From assembly GCA_047971485.1 (NCBI GenBank), contig JBKDZR010000075.1:1-40809 (forward strand): DNA of 40,809 nt, read 5' to 3'. Position numbers and translations under genes: made by a program. This DNA is from JBKDZR01 sp047971485. Lineage in GTDB: Bacteria; Pseudomonadota; Alphaproteobacteria; Rhodobacterales; Rhodobacteraceae. The notes beneath the pieces are model-generated. The model searched no databases, was not told the DNA's origin, and saw nothing but the letters and a program-made list of their open reading frames with translations. The stretch's first letter is position 1. The number at the start of each line of letters is the position of its first letter. Shown here one piece after another: positions 34,059 to 40,809 of the stretch.

Positions 34059-34177
34059 GAGAATCGATTTGGGAGGATCGCATGACCGCAGGATCGGCGC
34101 GCCGGTTTGCGCGCCAGACACGACAGGCGGTGATCGGTTCAGACCAGGCTGCGTTCAGGTCATAGGGAGGATTGCAG

Positions 34178-35320
34178 ATGAAGATCATGTCAACCACGGC
34201 GCTGACGGCCCTGGCGCTTTGCGCGGCCACCGCAGTCTCGGCCGAGATCCGGCTGGGCGCCAGCGTTTCGGCCAGCGGTCCGGCGGCTTTTCTGGGTGAT
34301 CCCGAGGCCAAGACCCTTGAGATGCTGGTCGAGGAACTGAATGCCGCCGGGGGTATCGACGGTGAGGAGATCAAGCTGACCCTCTATGACGATGGCGGCG
34401 ATCCCAACAAGGCCCGCACCTTCGCCACCCGCCTGATCGAGGATGACGAGGTCACCGCGATCATCGGCGGCACCACCACCGGCACGACCATGTCGATCCT
34501 GTCCGTGGCCGAGGATGAAGGCATCCCCTTCATTTCGCTGGCCGGGGCGATCTCGATCATTGATCCGGTGCGGGAATTCGTCTTCAAGACCCCGCATACC
34601 GACCGCATGGCCTGTGAAAAGATTTTCACCAACATGCAGGCCCAGGGGATCAGCGCGATCGGCCTGATCTCGGGGACCGACGGGTTCGGTGCTTCAATGG
34701 AAGCCCAGTGCAAGGATGTCGCCGGCGATCACGGGATCCAGATCCTGGCCGATGAAACCTATGGGCCGCAGGACGCCGACATGACGCCCCAGCTGACCCG
34801 GATCAAGAACACCGAGGGCGTGCAGGCGATCCTCAACCCCGGGTTCGGACAGGGGCCGGCCATCGTCACCCGCAACGTGGCCCAGCTGGATATCGAGGTG
34901 CCGCTGTATCAGAGCCACGGGGTGGCCTCGGACGCGTTCATCGACCTGGTGGGCCCGGATGCAGCCGAGGGCGTGCGCCTGCCCGGCACCGCCCTGCTGA
35001 TCGCCAACCTGCTGGCCGAAGACGACCCCCAATATGCGGCGGTGACCGCCTACAAAACCTCGTTCGAGGAAAAATATGGCCAGGATGTGTCGACCTTCGG
35101 CGGCTATGCCAATGACGCCTTCCTGCTGATGGCCGATGCCATCCGCCGTTCAGGCGACGCGGAGGACCCCCAGGCGATCCGCGATGCGCTGGAGGCCACG
35201 GACGGGTTGATCGGCACAACCGGGATCTACACCTTCACGCCCGAAGACCACCTGGGCCTTGATCTCAGCGCCTTCCGGATGCTGGAAATCAAGGATGGTG
35301 GGTGGTCCACCGTCGAGTGA
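34178..35320 (+). CDS. Branched-chain-type ABC transporter substrate-binding protein (LivK family)
   Basis: A 380-residue periplasmic binding protein. A signal peptide (MKIMSTTALTALALCAATAVSA) precedes EIRLGASVSASGPAAFLGDP, the usual start of Leu/Ile/Val-type binding domains. GGTTTGTTMSIL and FGGYANDAFLLMADAI are family marks. ATG 34178 has GGGAGG seven bases upstream; a TTG two codons earlier also reads in frame. Divergence from paaGIK and the shared control region suggest uptake of an aromatic acid rather than an amino acid, but the ligand is unproven. Confidence 0.9.
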   Translation: MKIMSTTALTALALCAATAVSAEIRLGASVSASGPAAFLGDPEAKTLEMLVEELNAAGGIDGEEIKLTLYDDGGDPNKARTFATRLIEDDEVTAIIGGTTTGTTMSILSVAEDEGIPFISLAGAISIIDPVREFVFKTPHTDRMACEKIFTNMQAQGISAIGLISGTDGFGASMEAQCKDVAGDHGIQILADETYGPQDADMTPQLTRIKNTEGVQAILNPGFGQGPAIVTRNVAQLDIEVPLYQSHGVASDAFIDLVGPDAAEGVRLPGTALLIANLLAEDDPQYAAVTAYKTSFEEKYGQDVSTFGGYANDAFLLMADAIRRSGDAEDPQAIRDALEATDGLIGTTGIYTFTPEDHLGLDLSAFRMLEIKDGGWSTVE

Positions 35321-35322
35321 TC

Positions 35323-35353
35323 CGATCTGGCGGCCGGGGCCAGATCCCGGCCG
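35323..35353 (+). promoter_or_regulatory. Two overlapping, mutually exclusive hairpins between livK and livH
   Basis: Stem 1 pairs GATCTGG (35323-35329) with CCAGATC (35339-35345). Stem 2 pairs GCGGCCGGG (35329-35337) with CCCGGCCGC (35345-35353). Bases 35339-35345 of stem 1 lie in the loop of stem 2, so only one fold can form fully. They lie two bases after the livK stop and could balance expression of binding protein and permeases. No U tract follows. Confidence 0.45.
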
Positions 35354-35394
35354 CGCTGCCCTGATTTTCCCTTTCAGACCCATGGAACGCCCCA

Positions 35395-36267
35395 ATGGAC
35401 GCTCTGTTGCAATACATCTTCTCCGGTGTGACGGTCGGCGCAGTCTATGCGCTGGTCGCGCTGGGGTTCACGATCATCTACAATGCCTCGGATGTGGTGA
35501 ATTTCGCCCAGGGCGAGTTCGTCATGCTGGGTGGCATGATCACCGTTTTCACCTATCAGGCCGGGCTGCCCTTGCCCCTGGCGGCGGTGTTGGCCATCGT
35601 GATCACTGCCGCGGTGGGTGTGGCGCTGAACAAGCTGGCGATTGAACCGGCGCGTGGCGCCCCTGTCGTGTCACTGATCATCATCACCATCGGCGCCTCG
35701 ATCCTGATCCGGGGCGCGGCGCAGCTGATCTTCGACAAGCGCCTGCACCGCTTTCCCAGCTTTTCTGGCGACGATCCGATCCGCATCCTGGGGGCCACCC
35801 TTCTGCCACAGAGCCTGTGGGTGATCGGGGGCGCGTTGGTGGTGTTTGTCGGGCTGTGGCTGTTCTTCACCCGCACGCTGACCGGCAAGGCGGTGCTGGC
35901 CACAGCCAACAACCGGGTCGCCGCGCAATTGGTGGGGATCAACACCACCTGGGTGATGACCCTGTCCTTTGGCCTGTCAGCGGCGATCGGGGCGCTGGCC
36001 GGGGTGCTGGTCACGCCGATCACGCTGGTGGGCTATGACGTGGGGGTGGCGCTGGCGCTGAAGGGCTTTGCCGCCGCGATGCTGGGCGGCATGGGCAATC
36101 CCAAGGGGGCCTTGGTGGGCGGCATCCTGCTGGGCCTCTTTGAGGCGCTGACCGCCGGCTACCTGAGCTCGCAATACAAGGAGGCGGTGGCCTTCATCGT
36201 CATCCTGGCCGTGCTGTTCGTCATGCCCCAGGGCATCTTCGGCGCCAAATCGACGGAGCGGGTATGA
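35395..36267 (+). CDS. livH: Branched-chain-type ABC transporter permease (LivH family)
   Basis: A 290-residue membrane protein with about eight segments. The N-terminal IFSGVTVGAVYALVALGFTIIY, FAQGEFVMLGGM and the C-terminal AAMLGGMGNPKGALVGGILLGLFEAL (the loop touching the ATPases) are typical of LivH. Its stop overlaps the livM start (ATGA). It partners LivM, LivG and LivF encoded downstream. Confidence 0.93.
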   Translation: MDALLQYIFSGVTVGAVYALVALGFTIIYNASDVVNFAQGEFVMLGGMITVFTYQAGLPLPLAAVLAIVITAAVGVALNKLAIEPARGAPVVSLIIITIGASILIRGAAQLIFDKRLHRFPSFSGDDPIRILGATLLPQSLWVIGGALVVFVGLWLFFTRTLTGKAVLATANNRVAAQLVGINTTWVMTLSFGLSAAIGALAGVLVTPITLVGYDVGVALALKGFAAAMLGGMGNPKGALVGGILLGLFEALTAGYLSSQYKEAVAFIVILAVLFVMPQGIFGAKSTERV

Positions 36268-37223
36268 CAGCGATGCGCAACAAATGGCTGCAACTGGCGG
36301 TGCTGGCGGTGGTGATCGCCGTGCTGCCGGTCTTCTTTCCCTCGGGCTATTATTACCGTGTGGGGGCGCTGATCTTCGTCAATGCGCTCAGTGTAATCGG
36401 GATGGTAATCCTGATCGGCTATGCCGGGCAAATCAGCCTGGGCCATGCCGGGTTTGCCGGGGTCGGGGCCTATGCCTGTGCCCTGGCGCCGGAACATCTG
36501 GGCCTGCATCCGGGGCTGGCACTGATCCTGGGGGCGGCGGTGTCGGCGGCACTGGCGGCGCTGATCGGGCGGCCGATCCTGCGGCTGAAGGGGTATTACC
36601 TGGCGGTGGCGACCCTGGGTTTCGGGATCCTCGTGGCCATGGTGCTGACCAATGAGCGCGCCCTGACCGGCGGACCGGATGGCATGAACGTGGCCGATCT
36701 GGGACTGAGGGGCCTGCTGCGCGACATGGGCCTGCGCCTGTCGGGCGGCGAGTTCTGGTACGCGGCCAACGGGGTTGTCCTGCTGATCGGCGCCTGGATC
36801 GCGCTGAACCTGTTCAACAGCCCCACGGGGCGGGCCATGCGCGCGCTGCACGGATCCGAGGTGGCCGCGCGCACCGTGGGCATCGACGTGGCGCGGATGA
36901 AGCTGAACGCCTTTGTGATTTCGGCGGTCTATGCCTCGGTGGCCGGATCACTGCTGGCACTGCAGAACGGGGTCATCACGCCCGATATCGCCGGCTTCAT
37001 GCACTCGATCGAGATGGTGACCATGGCCGTTCTCGGGGGGGTCGGATCCGTTCTGGGCGCAACGCTGGGCACGGCGATCCTGACGCTTTTGCCCCAGGTT
37101 CTGACCGTGCTTGCGGATTATGAGCAACTAGTGCTGGGCGCGGTCATGATCCTGGTGATGATCTTCATGCCCCAGGGGCTGTTGCCCTCGATCGCGCGGC
37201 GCTTGCGGGGGAGGGACGAATGA
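36264..37223 (+). CDS. livM: Branched-chain-type ABC transporter permease (LivM family)
   Basis: A 319-residue permease. GYAGQISLGHAGFAGVGAYACAL and LRLKGYYLAVATLGFGILVAMVL are LivM hallmarks, as is VLGGVGSVLGATLGTAIL near the C-terminus. It overlaps livH at its start (ATGA) and livG at its stop (ATGA), so the three are translationally coupled. Confidence 0.93.
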   Translation: MTAMRNKWLQLAVLAVVIAVLPVFFPSGYYYRVGALIFVNALSVIGMVILIGYAGQISLGHAGFAGVGAYACALAPEHLGLHPGLALILGAAVSAALAALIGRPILRLKGYYLAVATLGFGILVAMVLTNERALTGGPDGMNVADLGLRGLLRDMGLRLSGGEFWYAANGVVLLIGAWIALNLFNSPTGRAMRALHGSEVAARTVGIDVARMKLNAFVISAVYASVAGSLLALQNGVITPDIAGFMHSIEMVTMAVLGGVGSVLGATLGTAILTLLPQVLTVLADYEQLVLGAVMILVMIFMPQGLLPSIARRLRGRDE

Positions 37224-38002
37224 GCCTGCTCGAAGTCACCGGCCTGGGGATCAGCTTTGGCGGGGTCAAGGCTGTCCATGATGTGGGTTTTTCTGTCGAT
37301 CCGGGGGCAATTGTTTCAGTAATCGGACCAAATGGCGCCGGAAAGACAACATTGTTCAACATGATCTCCGGTGTCTATCGGCCCCAGTCCGGCACGGTCA
37401 CCCTGGAAGGCAAGGATGTAACCGCGGCCGAGCCCCACCGCCTGGCTGAACTGGGCCTGTCGCGCACCTTCCAGAACCTTCAGGTTTTTCAGGACATGAC
37501 CGTTCTGGAAAATGTGCTGGCCGGTTATCACCTGCAGGAACGCGGCCATGTCTGGGCCGATCTTCTGGCCCTGCCCTCCATGGCCCGACGGGCGGCCAAG
37601 GCGCGGGACGGGGCGATGACCCTGCTGGAACGGGTGCGGCTGGACAAGGCGGCCGGTCAACTGGCTGGCAACCTGTCCTATGGGGCGCTGAAACGGCTGG
37701 AGATCGCCCGCGCCCTGGCGCTCAGCCCCAAGATCCTGCTGCTGGACGAACCGGCGGCGGGCTGCAATGCGGTCGAGACCGAGGAAATCGACGCCCTGAT
37801 TGCCGATCTGGCGGCCTCGGGCATCGCGATCCTGCTGGTGGAACATGACATGAAGATGGTGATGCGCATTTCCAACCACATCGTTGTGCTGGACCATGGG
37901 GAAAAGATCGCCGAGGGCGATCCCGCCACCGTCAGCCAGAACCCCGATGTCATCGCCGCCTATCTGGGCACCGGAGAGGAGGGGACCGATGCTGACGGTT
38001 GA
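37220..38002 (+). CDS. livG: Branched-chain-type ABC transporter ATP-binding protein (LivG family)
   Basis: A 260-residue ATPase. Walker A GPNGAGKTT is near residue 34. RTFQNLQVFQDMTVLENVL is the usual LivG Q-loop region, LSYGALKRLEIARAL replaces the classical LSGGQ (LSYG is normal for LivG), and Walker B is ILLLDEPAAGCN followed by LVEHDMKMVM. The length is standard. Its last codons overlap livF by 14 bp. Confidence 0.94.
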   Translation: MSLLEVTGLGISFGGVKAVHDVGFSVDPGAIVSVIGPNGAGKTTLFNMISGVYRPQSGTVTLEGKDVTAAEPHRLAELGLSRTFQNLQVFQDMTVLENVLAGYHLQERGHVWADLLALPSMARRAAKARDGAMTLLERVRLDKAAGQLAGNLSYGALKRLEIARALALSPKILLLDEPAAGCNAVETEEIDALIADLAASGIAILLVEHDMKMVMRISNHIVVLDHGEKIAEGDPATVSQNPDVIAAYLGTGEEGTDADG

Positions 38003-38690
38003 GGGGCTGCGGTCACGCTATGGCCGGATCGAGGTGCTGCACGGCATCGACCTTGAGGTCACATCCGGCGAGATCGTCACCGTGGTCGGCGCCAACGGGG
38101 CCGGAAAGACCACCCTGTTGCGGTGTCTGTCGGGGATTCAGCCAGTCACCGAGGGACGGATCCAGTTTCGCGGCGAGGCACTGGGACAGGTCCCTGCCCA
38201 TCAGCGGCTGAAGCGCGGGTTGGCGCAATCACCCGAGGGCCGGCAGATCTTTACCAACCTTTCGGTCGAGGAAAACCTGCGGCTGGGCGCTTTCCTGTTC
38301 ACCGATGACCGGGTGGATCAGGACATGAATGATGCCTTTGCGATGTTCCCGATCCTGAAAGAAAAGCGCAACTTGGCGGCCGGTGGGCTGTCAGGCGGGC
38401 AGCAGCAGATGCTGGCCATTGCCCGGGCGCTGATGGGGCGGCCGTCCTGTCTGTTGCTGGATGAACCCTCGATGGGGTTGGCCCCGCTTCTGGTCGCGCA
38501 GATTTTCGATGTGGTGCGGTCCCTCAAGGAACGCGCGGTGACGGTGCTGCTGGTCGAACAGAACGCCTTTGGCGCCCTGAAGATCGCCGATCGGGGCTAT
38601 GTGATGGAAACCGGTCGGATCACCATGACAGGCACTTCGGCCGAACTGATCGCCGATCCGCGCATCCGCGAGGCCTATCTGGGGATCTGA
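37989..38690 (+). CDS. livF: Branched-chain-type ABC transporter ATP-binding protein (LivF family)
   Basis: A 233-residue ATPase. Walker A is GANGAGKTT, the Q-loop region is GLAQSPEGRQIFTNLSVEENL, the signature is LSGGQQQML and Walker B is SCLLLDEPSMGL, with LVEQNAFGALKIADRGYVMETG at the end, all LivF-type. ATG 37989 lies inside the 3' end of livG. It completes the five-gene set, so the transporter should be functional. Confidence 0.94.
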   Translation: MLTVEGLRSRYGRIEVLHGIDLEVTSGEIVTVVGANGAGKTTLLRCLSGIQPVTEGRIQFRGEALGQVPAHQRLKRGLAQSPEGRQIFTNLSVEENLRLGAFLFTDDRVDQDMNDAFAMFPILKEKRNLAAGGLSGGQQQMLAIARALMGRPSCLLLDEPSMGLAPLLVAQIFDVVRSLKERAVTVLLVEQNAFGALKIADRGYVMETGRITMTGTSAELIADPRIREAYLGI

Positions 38691-38697
38691 TATCAAT

Positions 38698-38730
38698 GGC
38701 CTTGGAAAATGACCGCTTTGAGGCCTTTTT
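38698..38730 (+). terminator. Weak terminator candidate after livF
   Basis: GGCCT (38698-38702) can pair with AGGCC (38721-38725) across an 18-base loop, followed by TTTTT. The stem is short and the call is tentative. The T tract lies at the edge of the dispersed repeat copy B. Confidence 0.35.
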
Positions 38731-38994
38731 GACCTTAGCCATCCGCAGAGCAAGCCGCGCCAGCGCCGGACCGGGGGCTGGCGCATCCACCCTGTGATCA
38801 GCGCGGTTTATGGCAGCCGTGGTAGCAAAACCCCAGAGCATTGCGCTAACGGTGGCCGAGCGCCAGACCGGTGGGCCGCCCCAGTGATGGCGCGGCGCCC
38901 TTCGGGCTTGTTCCGCGCCGGGGTGGGATCAACGACAGCTTTGTCCGCAAAGCTGCCTGTCGCAAGCGGTCAATCCTTAGGGCCGTTGGTATCA
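38722..38994. repeat. Dispersed ~270-bp intergenic repeat, copy B
   Basis: It is the inverted counterpart of 23799-24066. The identical 74-bp core lies at 38846-38919. It fills most of the 313-bp gap between the convergent livF and CAP genes. The outer half toward 38994 (GTCCGCAAAGCTGCC region) matches the flank of copy A with about 75% identity by eye. No transposase or terminal inverted repeats typical of an IS were found. Confidence 0.85.
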
Positions 38995-39003
38995 GACGCC
39001 CGG

Positions 39004-39525
39004 TCAGACGGTTGAGGACGGGTTGCCATAGCGGTTGCCCATGGTGATCGCCCACCAGATCAGGCCGTTCTGGTCCTGATGCCAGGCAAAGCCCATGTCG
39101 GTGGCGGCCGGATCCAGGATCTGATCGCCCCAGGCGCCGTTTTCGACCCAGGCGGCCAGGATTTCCATCTCGGTCTCAAAAGTTTGGGCATAGGCCTCGC
39201 CGACCAGGGCGCCGCCATAGCCCCCCCGCCGCAGCCGGTCATAGGGGGATGCGCCATCGGACCCGAAGGGCCAGGCACGCTGCTGGCGCGACATGTCATT
39301 GGCGTGCAGTTGCGCCGAGGCGGTCAGGGCCGGGCTCAGATCCACCGGCTGGGCCCCGGCCCCCCGGCGCAGCGTGTTGACCGAATCGAGCATTCGCTGG
39401 GTGATTTCATCGTGATCCCGCTCCCGGATTTGGTAAACGCCGCCGCCGCCAACCTGCGCGCCGGGCAGGTCGCAGGCGGCCAGAACGGTGCACAGGGCGG
39501 CCAGGGTGAACTCTCTGCGGTGCAT
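39004..39525 (-). CDS. CAP (SCP/PR-1)-domain lipoprotein
   Basis: A 173-residue exported protein. The N-terminus MHRREFTLAALCTVLAAC has the lipobox LAAC, so Cys18 is the likely lipidation site. The CAP domain follows, with MLDSVNTLRRGAGAQPVDLSPALTASAQLHANDMSR, then FGSDGASPYDRLRRGGYGG, VGEAYAQ, and WWAITMGNR at the end. CAP-domain proteins are found in envelopes of many bacteria; no enzymatic role is clear. It is divergent from the L,D-transpeptidase gene, which fits an envelope role. Confidence 0.88.
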   Translation of the reverse strand: MHRREFTLAALCTVLAACDLPGAQVGGGGVYQIRERDHDEITQRMLDSVNTLRRGAGAQPVDLSPALTASAQLHANDMSRQQRAWPFGSDGASPYDRLRRGGYGGALVGEAYAQTFETEMEILAAWVENGAWGDQILDPAATDMGFAWHQDQNGLIWWAITMGNRYGNPSSTV

Positions 39526-39671
39526 GGAACCTCTCCGGGGTGATTTGCGGCAGATTTACCCCGCCGTTAGCCAACGATCAAATATCTCGTTGCAAGATGA
39601 CGAGAGTTTGAGTTGTGATAGCGTCCGACAGATCTTAGCATGACAGTGTTTGCGGAACAGTAGGGCCCGTG

Positions 39672-40283
39672 ATGACATCCAAGTTTCCCGTTTCCCTGAC
39701 GCGCCGGCGTTTTGTCGGTGCTGCCACGCTGATGGCCGCCGGCGGGCTGGCCGCGCCGGCCATCGCGCAAAACTTTGATCCGACGGATCCCAACGCCCCC
39801 GAGGCGCCGGAACCGCCGGTCAAGCACAACATCTTTGGGTTCCGCGCGCATCGTTGGGAACCGTATTTCGACGATCTGAAAAACGGTGCGATCCTGGTCG
39901 ATACAAAGGCCCGGAACCTGCACTACTGGTCTGAGGATCAGTCGGTTTTCCGGATCTACCCGACCTCGGTTCCGCTGACCCCGGAACTGACCCGTCTGGG
40001 CCGGACCGGTATCACCCGCAAGGTGGTGGGCCCCAGCTGGGCGCCGACCCCTTCGATGAAAAAGCGCAATCCGGAATGGCCCGATTTCGTCGGACCGGGG
40101 CCGGATAACCCGCTTGGCACCCATGCGCTTTACCTGAGTTGGCAATATTACCGGATTCACGGCACGCATGACACGCGCAAGATCGGCCGCAAATCCTCGA
40201 ACGGCTGTATCGGGCTGTATAACGAGCATATCAAGGAACTGTTCGGCTTTGCCAATGTCGGCACGCAGGTCCTGCTGATCTAG
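39672..40283 (+). CDS. L,D-transpeptidase (YkuD family)
   Basis: A 203-residue exported enzyme. A twin-arginine signal (RRRFVGAATLMAAGG) with cleavage near APAIAQ starts the protein. The YkuD domain has VDTKARNLHYW, the His in RIHGTHD (His163) and the nucleophile Cys179 in KSSNGCIGLYN. Most family members have Arg two residues after the Cys; here it is Gly, a variant seen in the SNGCIGLYN-type subgroup as I recall it. It cross-links or trims peptidoglycan stems in the periplasm. A GTG at 39669 is an alternative start. Confidence 0.9.
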   Translation: MTSKFPVSLTRRRFVGAATLMAAGGLAAPAIAQNFDPTDPNAPEAPEPPVKHNIFGFRAHRWEPYFDDLKNGAILVDTKARNLHYWSEDQSVFRIYPTSVPLTPELTRLGRTGITRKVVGPSWAPTPSMKKRNPEWPDFVGPGPDNPLGTHALYLSWQYYRIHGTHDTRKIGRKSSNGCIGLYNEHIKELFGFANVGTQVLLI

Positions 40284-40291
40284 CCCCCTTC

Positions 40292-40318
40292 TGGCACGCC
40301 CCGTGCGAGGGCGCGCCA
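40292..40318. terminator. Stem-loop between convergent genes
   Basis: TGGC-a-CGCCC (40292-40301) pairs with GGGCG-c-GCCA (40309-40318) around a 7-base loop, with one mismatch. No U tract. It sits between the transpeptidase gene and the convergent DUF488 gene and may end transcription from one or both sides. Confidence 0.45.
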
Positions 40319-40346
40319 GCCGCTGCCTTGCGGCAGGAATGACCGC

Positions 40347-40733
40347 TCAGTCATTCGCGACCCCTTCCTGTCCCAACAACATCTCGCTCAGGATGACAGC
40401 ATCGTTATGAGCCACGTCCCTTGCGCCATAGATGAGCTTCACCCGTCCCTTCATTGCAAGCGCTCGGATATGATCAAGCCTGTCCTCCAGGTTCACTAAT
40501 AACGTCCGGTAACGGCGCCGGAATACCAACCAGCGGGCCGGATCGTGGCCGAACCATTCGCGCAGTTCGGTCGAGGGTGCGATGTCCTTCATCCATTCGT
40601 CAAGTGCAGCCCGATCCTTGCTGACCCCGCGTGGCCAAAGCCTGTCGACAAGGATGCGCGTGCCGTCCGAAGGCGCGGCCGGCACATAGGCGCGCTTCAG
40701 TTGCAGATTGGCAGCCGGCGGATTGATCATCAT
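40347..40733 (-). CDS. DUF488-family protein
   Basis: A 128-residue protein of the DUF488 family. LKRAYVPAAPSDGTRILVDRLWPRGVSKDRAALDEWMKDIAPSTELREWFGHDPARW is the canonical N-terminal region (the conserved DRLWPRG and WFGHDPARW), and LIYGARDVAHNDAVIL follows. The function is unknown. It starts 8 bp after the stop of the partial pterin dehydratase gene and is probably co-transcribed with it. ATG 40733 and the next codon (ATG) are both possible starts. Confidence 0.92.
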   Translation of the reverse strand: MMINPPAANLQLKRAYVPAAPSDGTRILVDRLWPRGVSKDRAALDEWMKDIAPSTELREWFGHDPARWLVFRRRYRTLLVNLEDRLDHIRALAMKGRVKLIYGARDVAHNDAVILSEMLLGQEGVAND

Positions 40734-40741
40734 CGCCCCTT

Positions 40742-40809
40742 TCAGGCCAGCAAAGCATCCAGCCTTGCCGCGCAGATGAAATCGTTCTCGGTCAGCCCGC
40801 CAGTGGCAT
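40742..40809 (-). CDS. phhB: Partial gene: C-terminal 22 codons, likely pterin-4a-carbinolamine dehydratase
   Basis: The 5' part lies outside the window. The visible minus-strand frame reads GGLTENDFICAARLDALLA then stop. The GGLTxxDxxxAxxIDAL ending is characteristic of pterin-4a-carbinolamine dehydratase (PhhB/PCD), which recycles tetrahydropterin in phenylalanine hydroxylation. The call rests on about 20 residues; a query with the flanking sequence would settle it. Confidence 0.55.
   Translation of the reverse strand, partial: ATGGLTENDFICAARLDALLA

Noticed and set aside
38722..38994. Repeat copies A/B as ends of an IS or integron
   Set aside because: No transposase between or beside them, no target-site duplication, no terminal inverted repeats; orientation and spacing instead suggest a dispersed intergenic repeat family.
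1..40809. CRISPR arrays, tRNA/rRNA, transposases, integrases, prophage
   Set aside because: No regularly spaced repeats, no recognisable RNA gene and no mobile-element protein were seen on reading both strands.

Overview
This 40.8 kb window is high-GC bacterial chromosome, most likely from a Rhodobacterales alphaproteobacterium (Rhodobacter/Paracoccus/Roseobacter type). The evidence is a DUF1127 gene followed by CcsR-like anti-Shine-Dalgarno hairpins, a CUT1 sugar transporter with polyol-type enzymes, a TakP-like TRAP system, a phenylacetate (paa) cluster, a sulfolipid gene (sqdB), and alphaproteobacterial palindromic repeats. I see no rRNA, tRNA, CRISPR, transposase, integrase or phage gene. 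Gene families and homologies were judged by eye from motifs; no search was run.

Layout. 1-3600: small-RNA hairpins and DUF1127 (minus), a LiuC-like enoyl-CoA hydratase, and ppk2 with composite palindromic repeats on both sides. 3595-12800: a divergent carbohydrate or polyol locus. The minus arm is deoR, FGGY kinase and HAD phosphatase. The plus arm is SDR, ABC ATPase, MalG-type permease, binding protein, MalF-type permease and a BtpA/SgcQ protein. 12859-19469 (minus): a three-gene peptide-ligation type operon (transglutaminase-DUF2126, circularly permuted ATP-grasp fused to alpha-E, second transglutaminase). 19746-23671: class I aminotransferase and SDR (plus), then a D-2-hydroxyacid dehydrogenase and SDR operon (minus). 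24264-26580: sqdB and a convergent phosphotransferase. 26812-30363: TRAP dctQM plus a small ABM-fold protein, convergent with the TakP-like binding protein. 30719-38690: paaG-paaI-paaK-tetR (minus), divergent from a complete branched-chain-type ABC operon, livKHMGF. 39004-40809: CAP lipoprotein, L,D-transpeptidase, DUF488 and the 3' end of a pterin dehydratase gene.

How the parts fit. The sugar locus holds uptake, oxidation, phosphorylation and dephosphorylation functions with its own repressor, plus a BtpA protein of unknown reaction. The paa/liv block looks like uptake and CoA activation of an aromatic acid. A near-palindrome sits inside the spacer of the predicted liv promoter, a good TetR site.

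Best leads: (i) CcsR-like hairpins whose loop region is a perfect 15-nt antisense match to the dctQ Shine-Dalgarno region; (ii) a roughly 270-bp dispersed repeat in two inverted copies 15 kb apart; (iii) composite palindromic repeats bracketing ppk2; (iv) stem-loops at both binding-protein/permease junctions; (v) the BtpA sugar operon and the transglutaminase/ATP-grasp operon, whose products are unknown.
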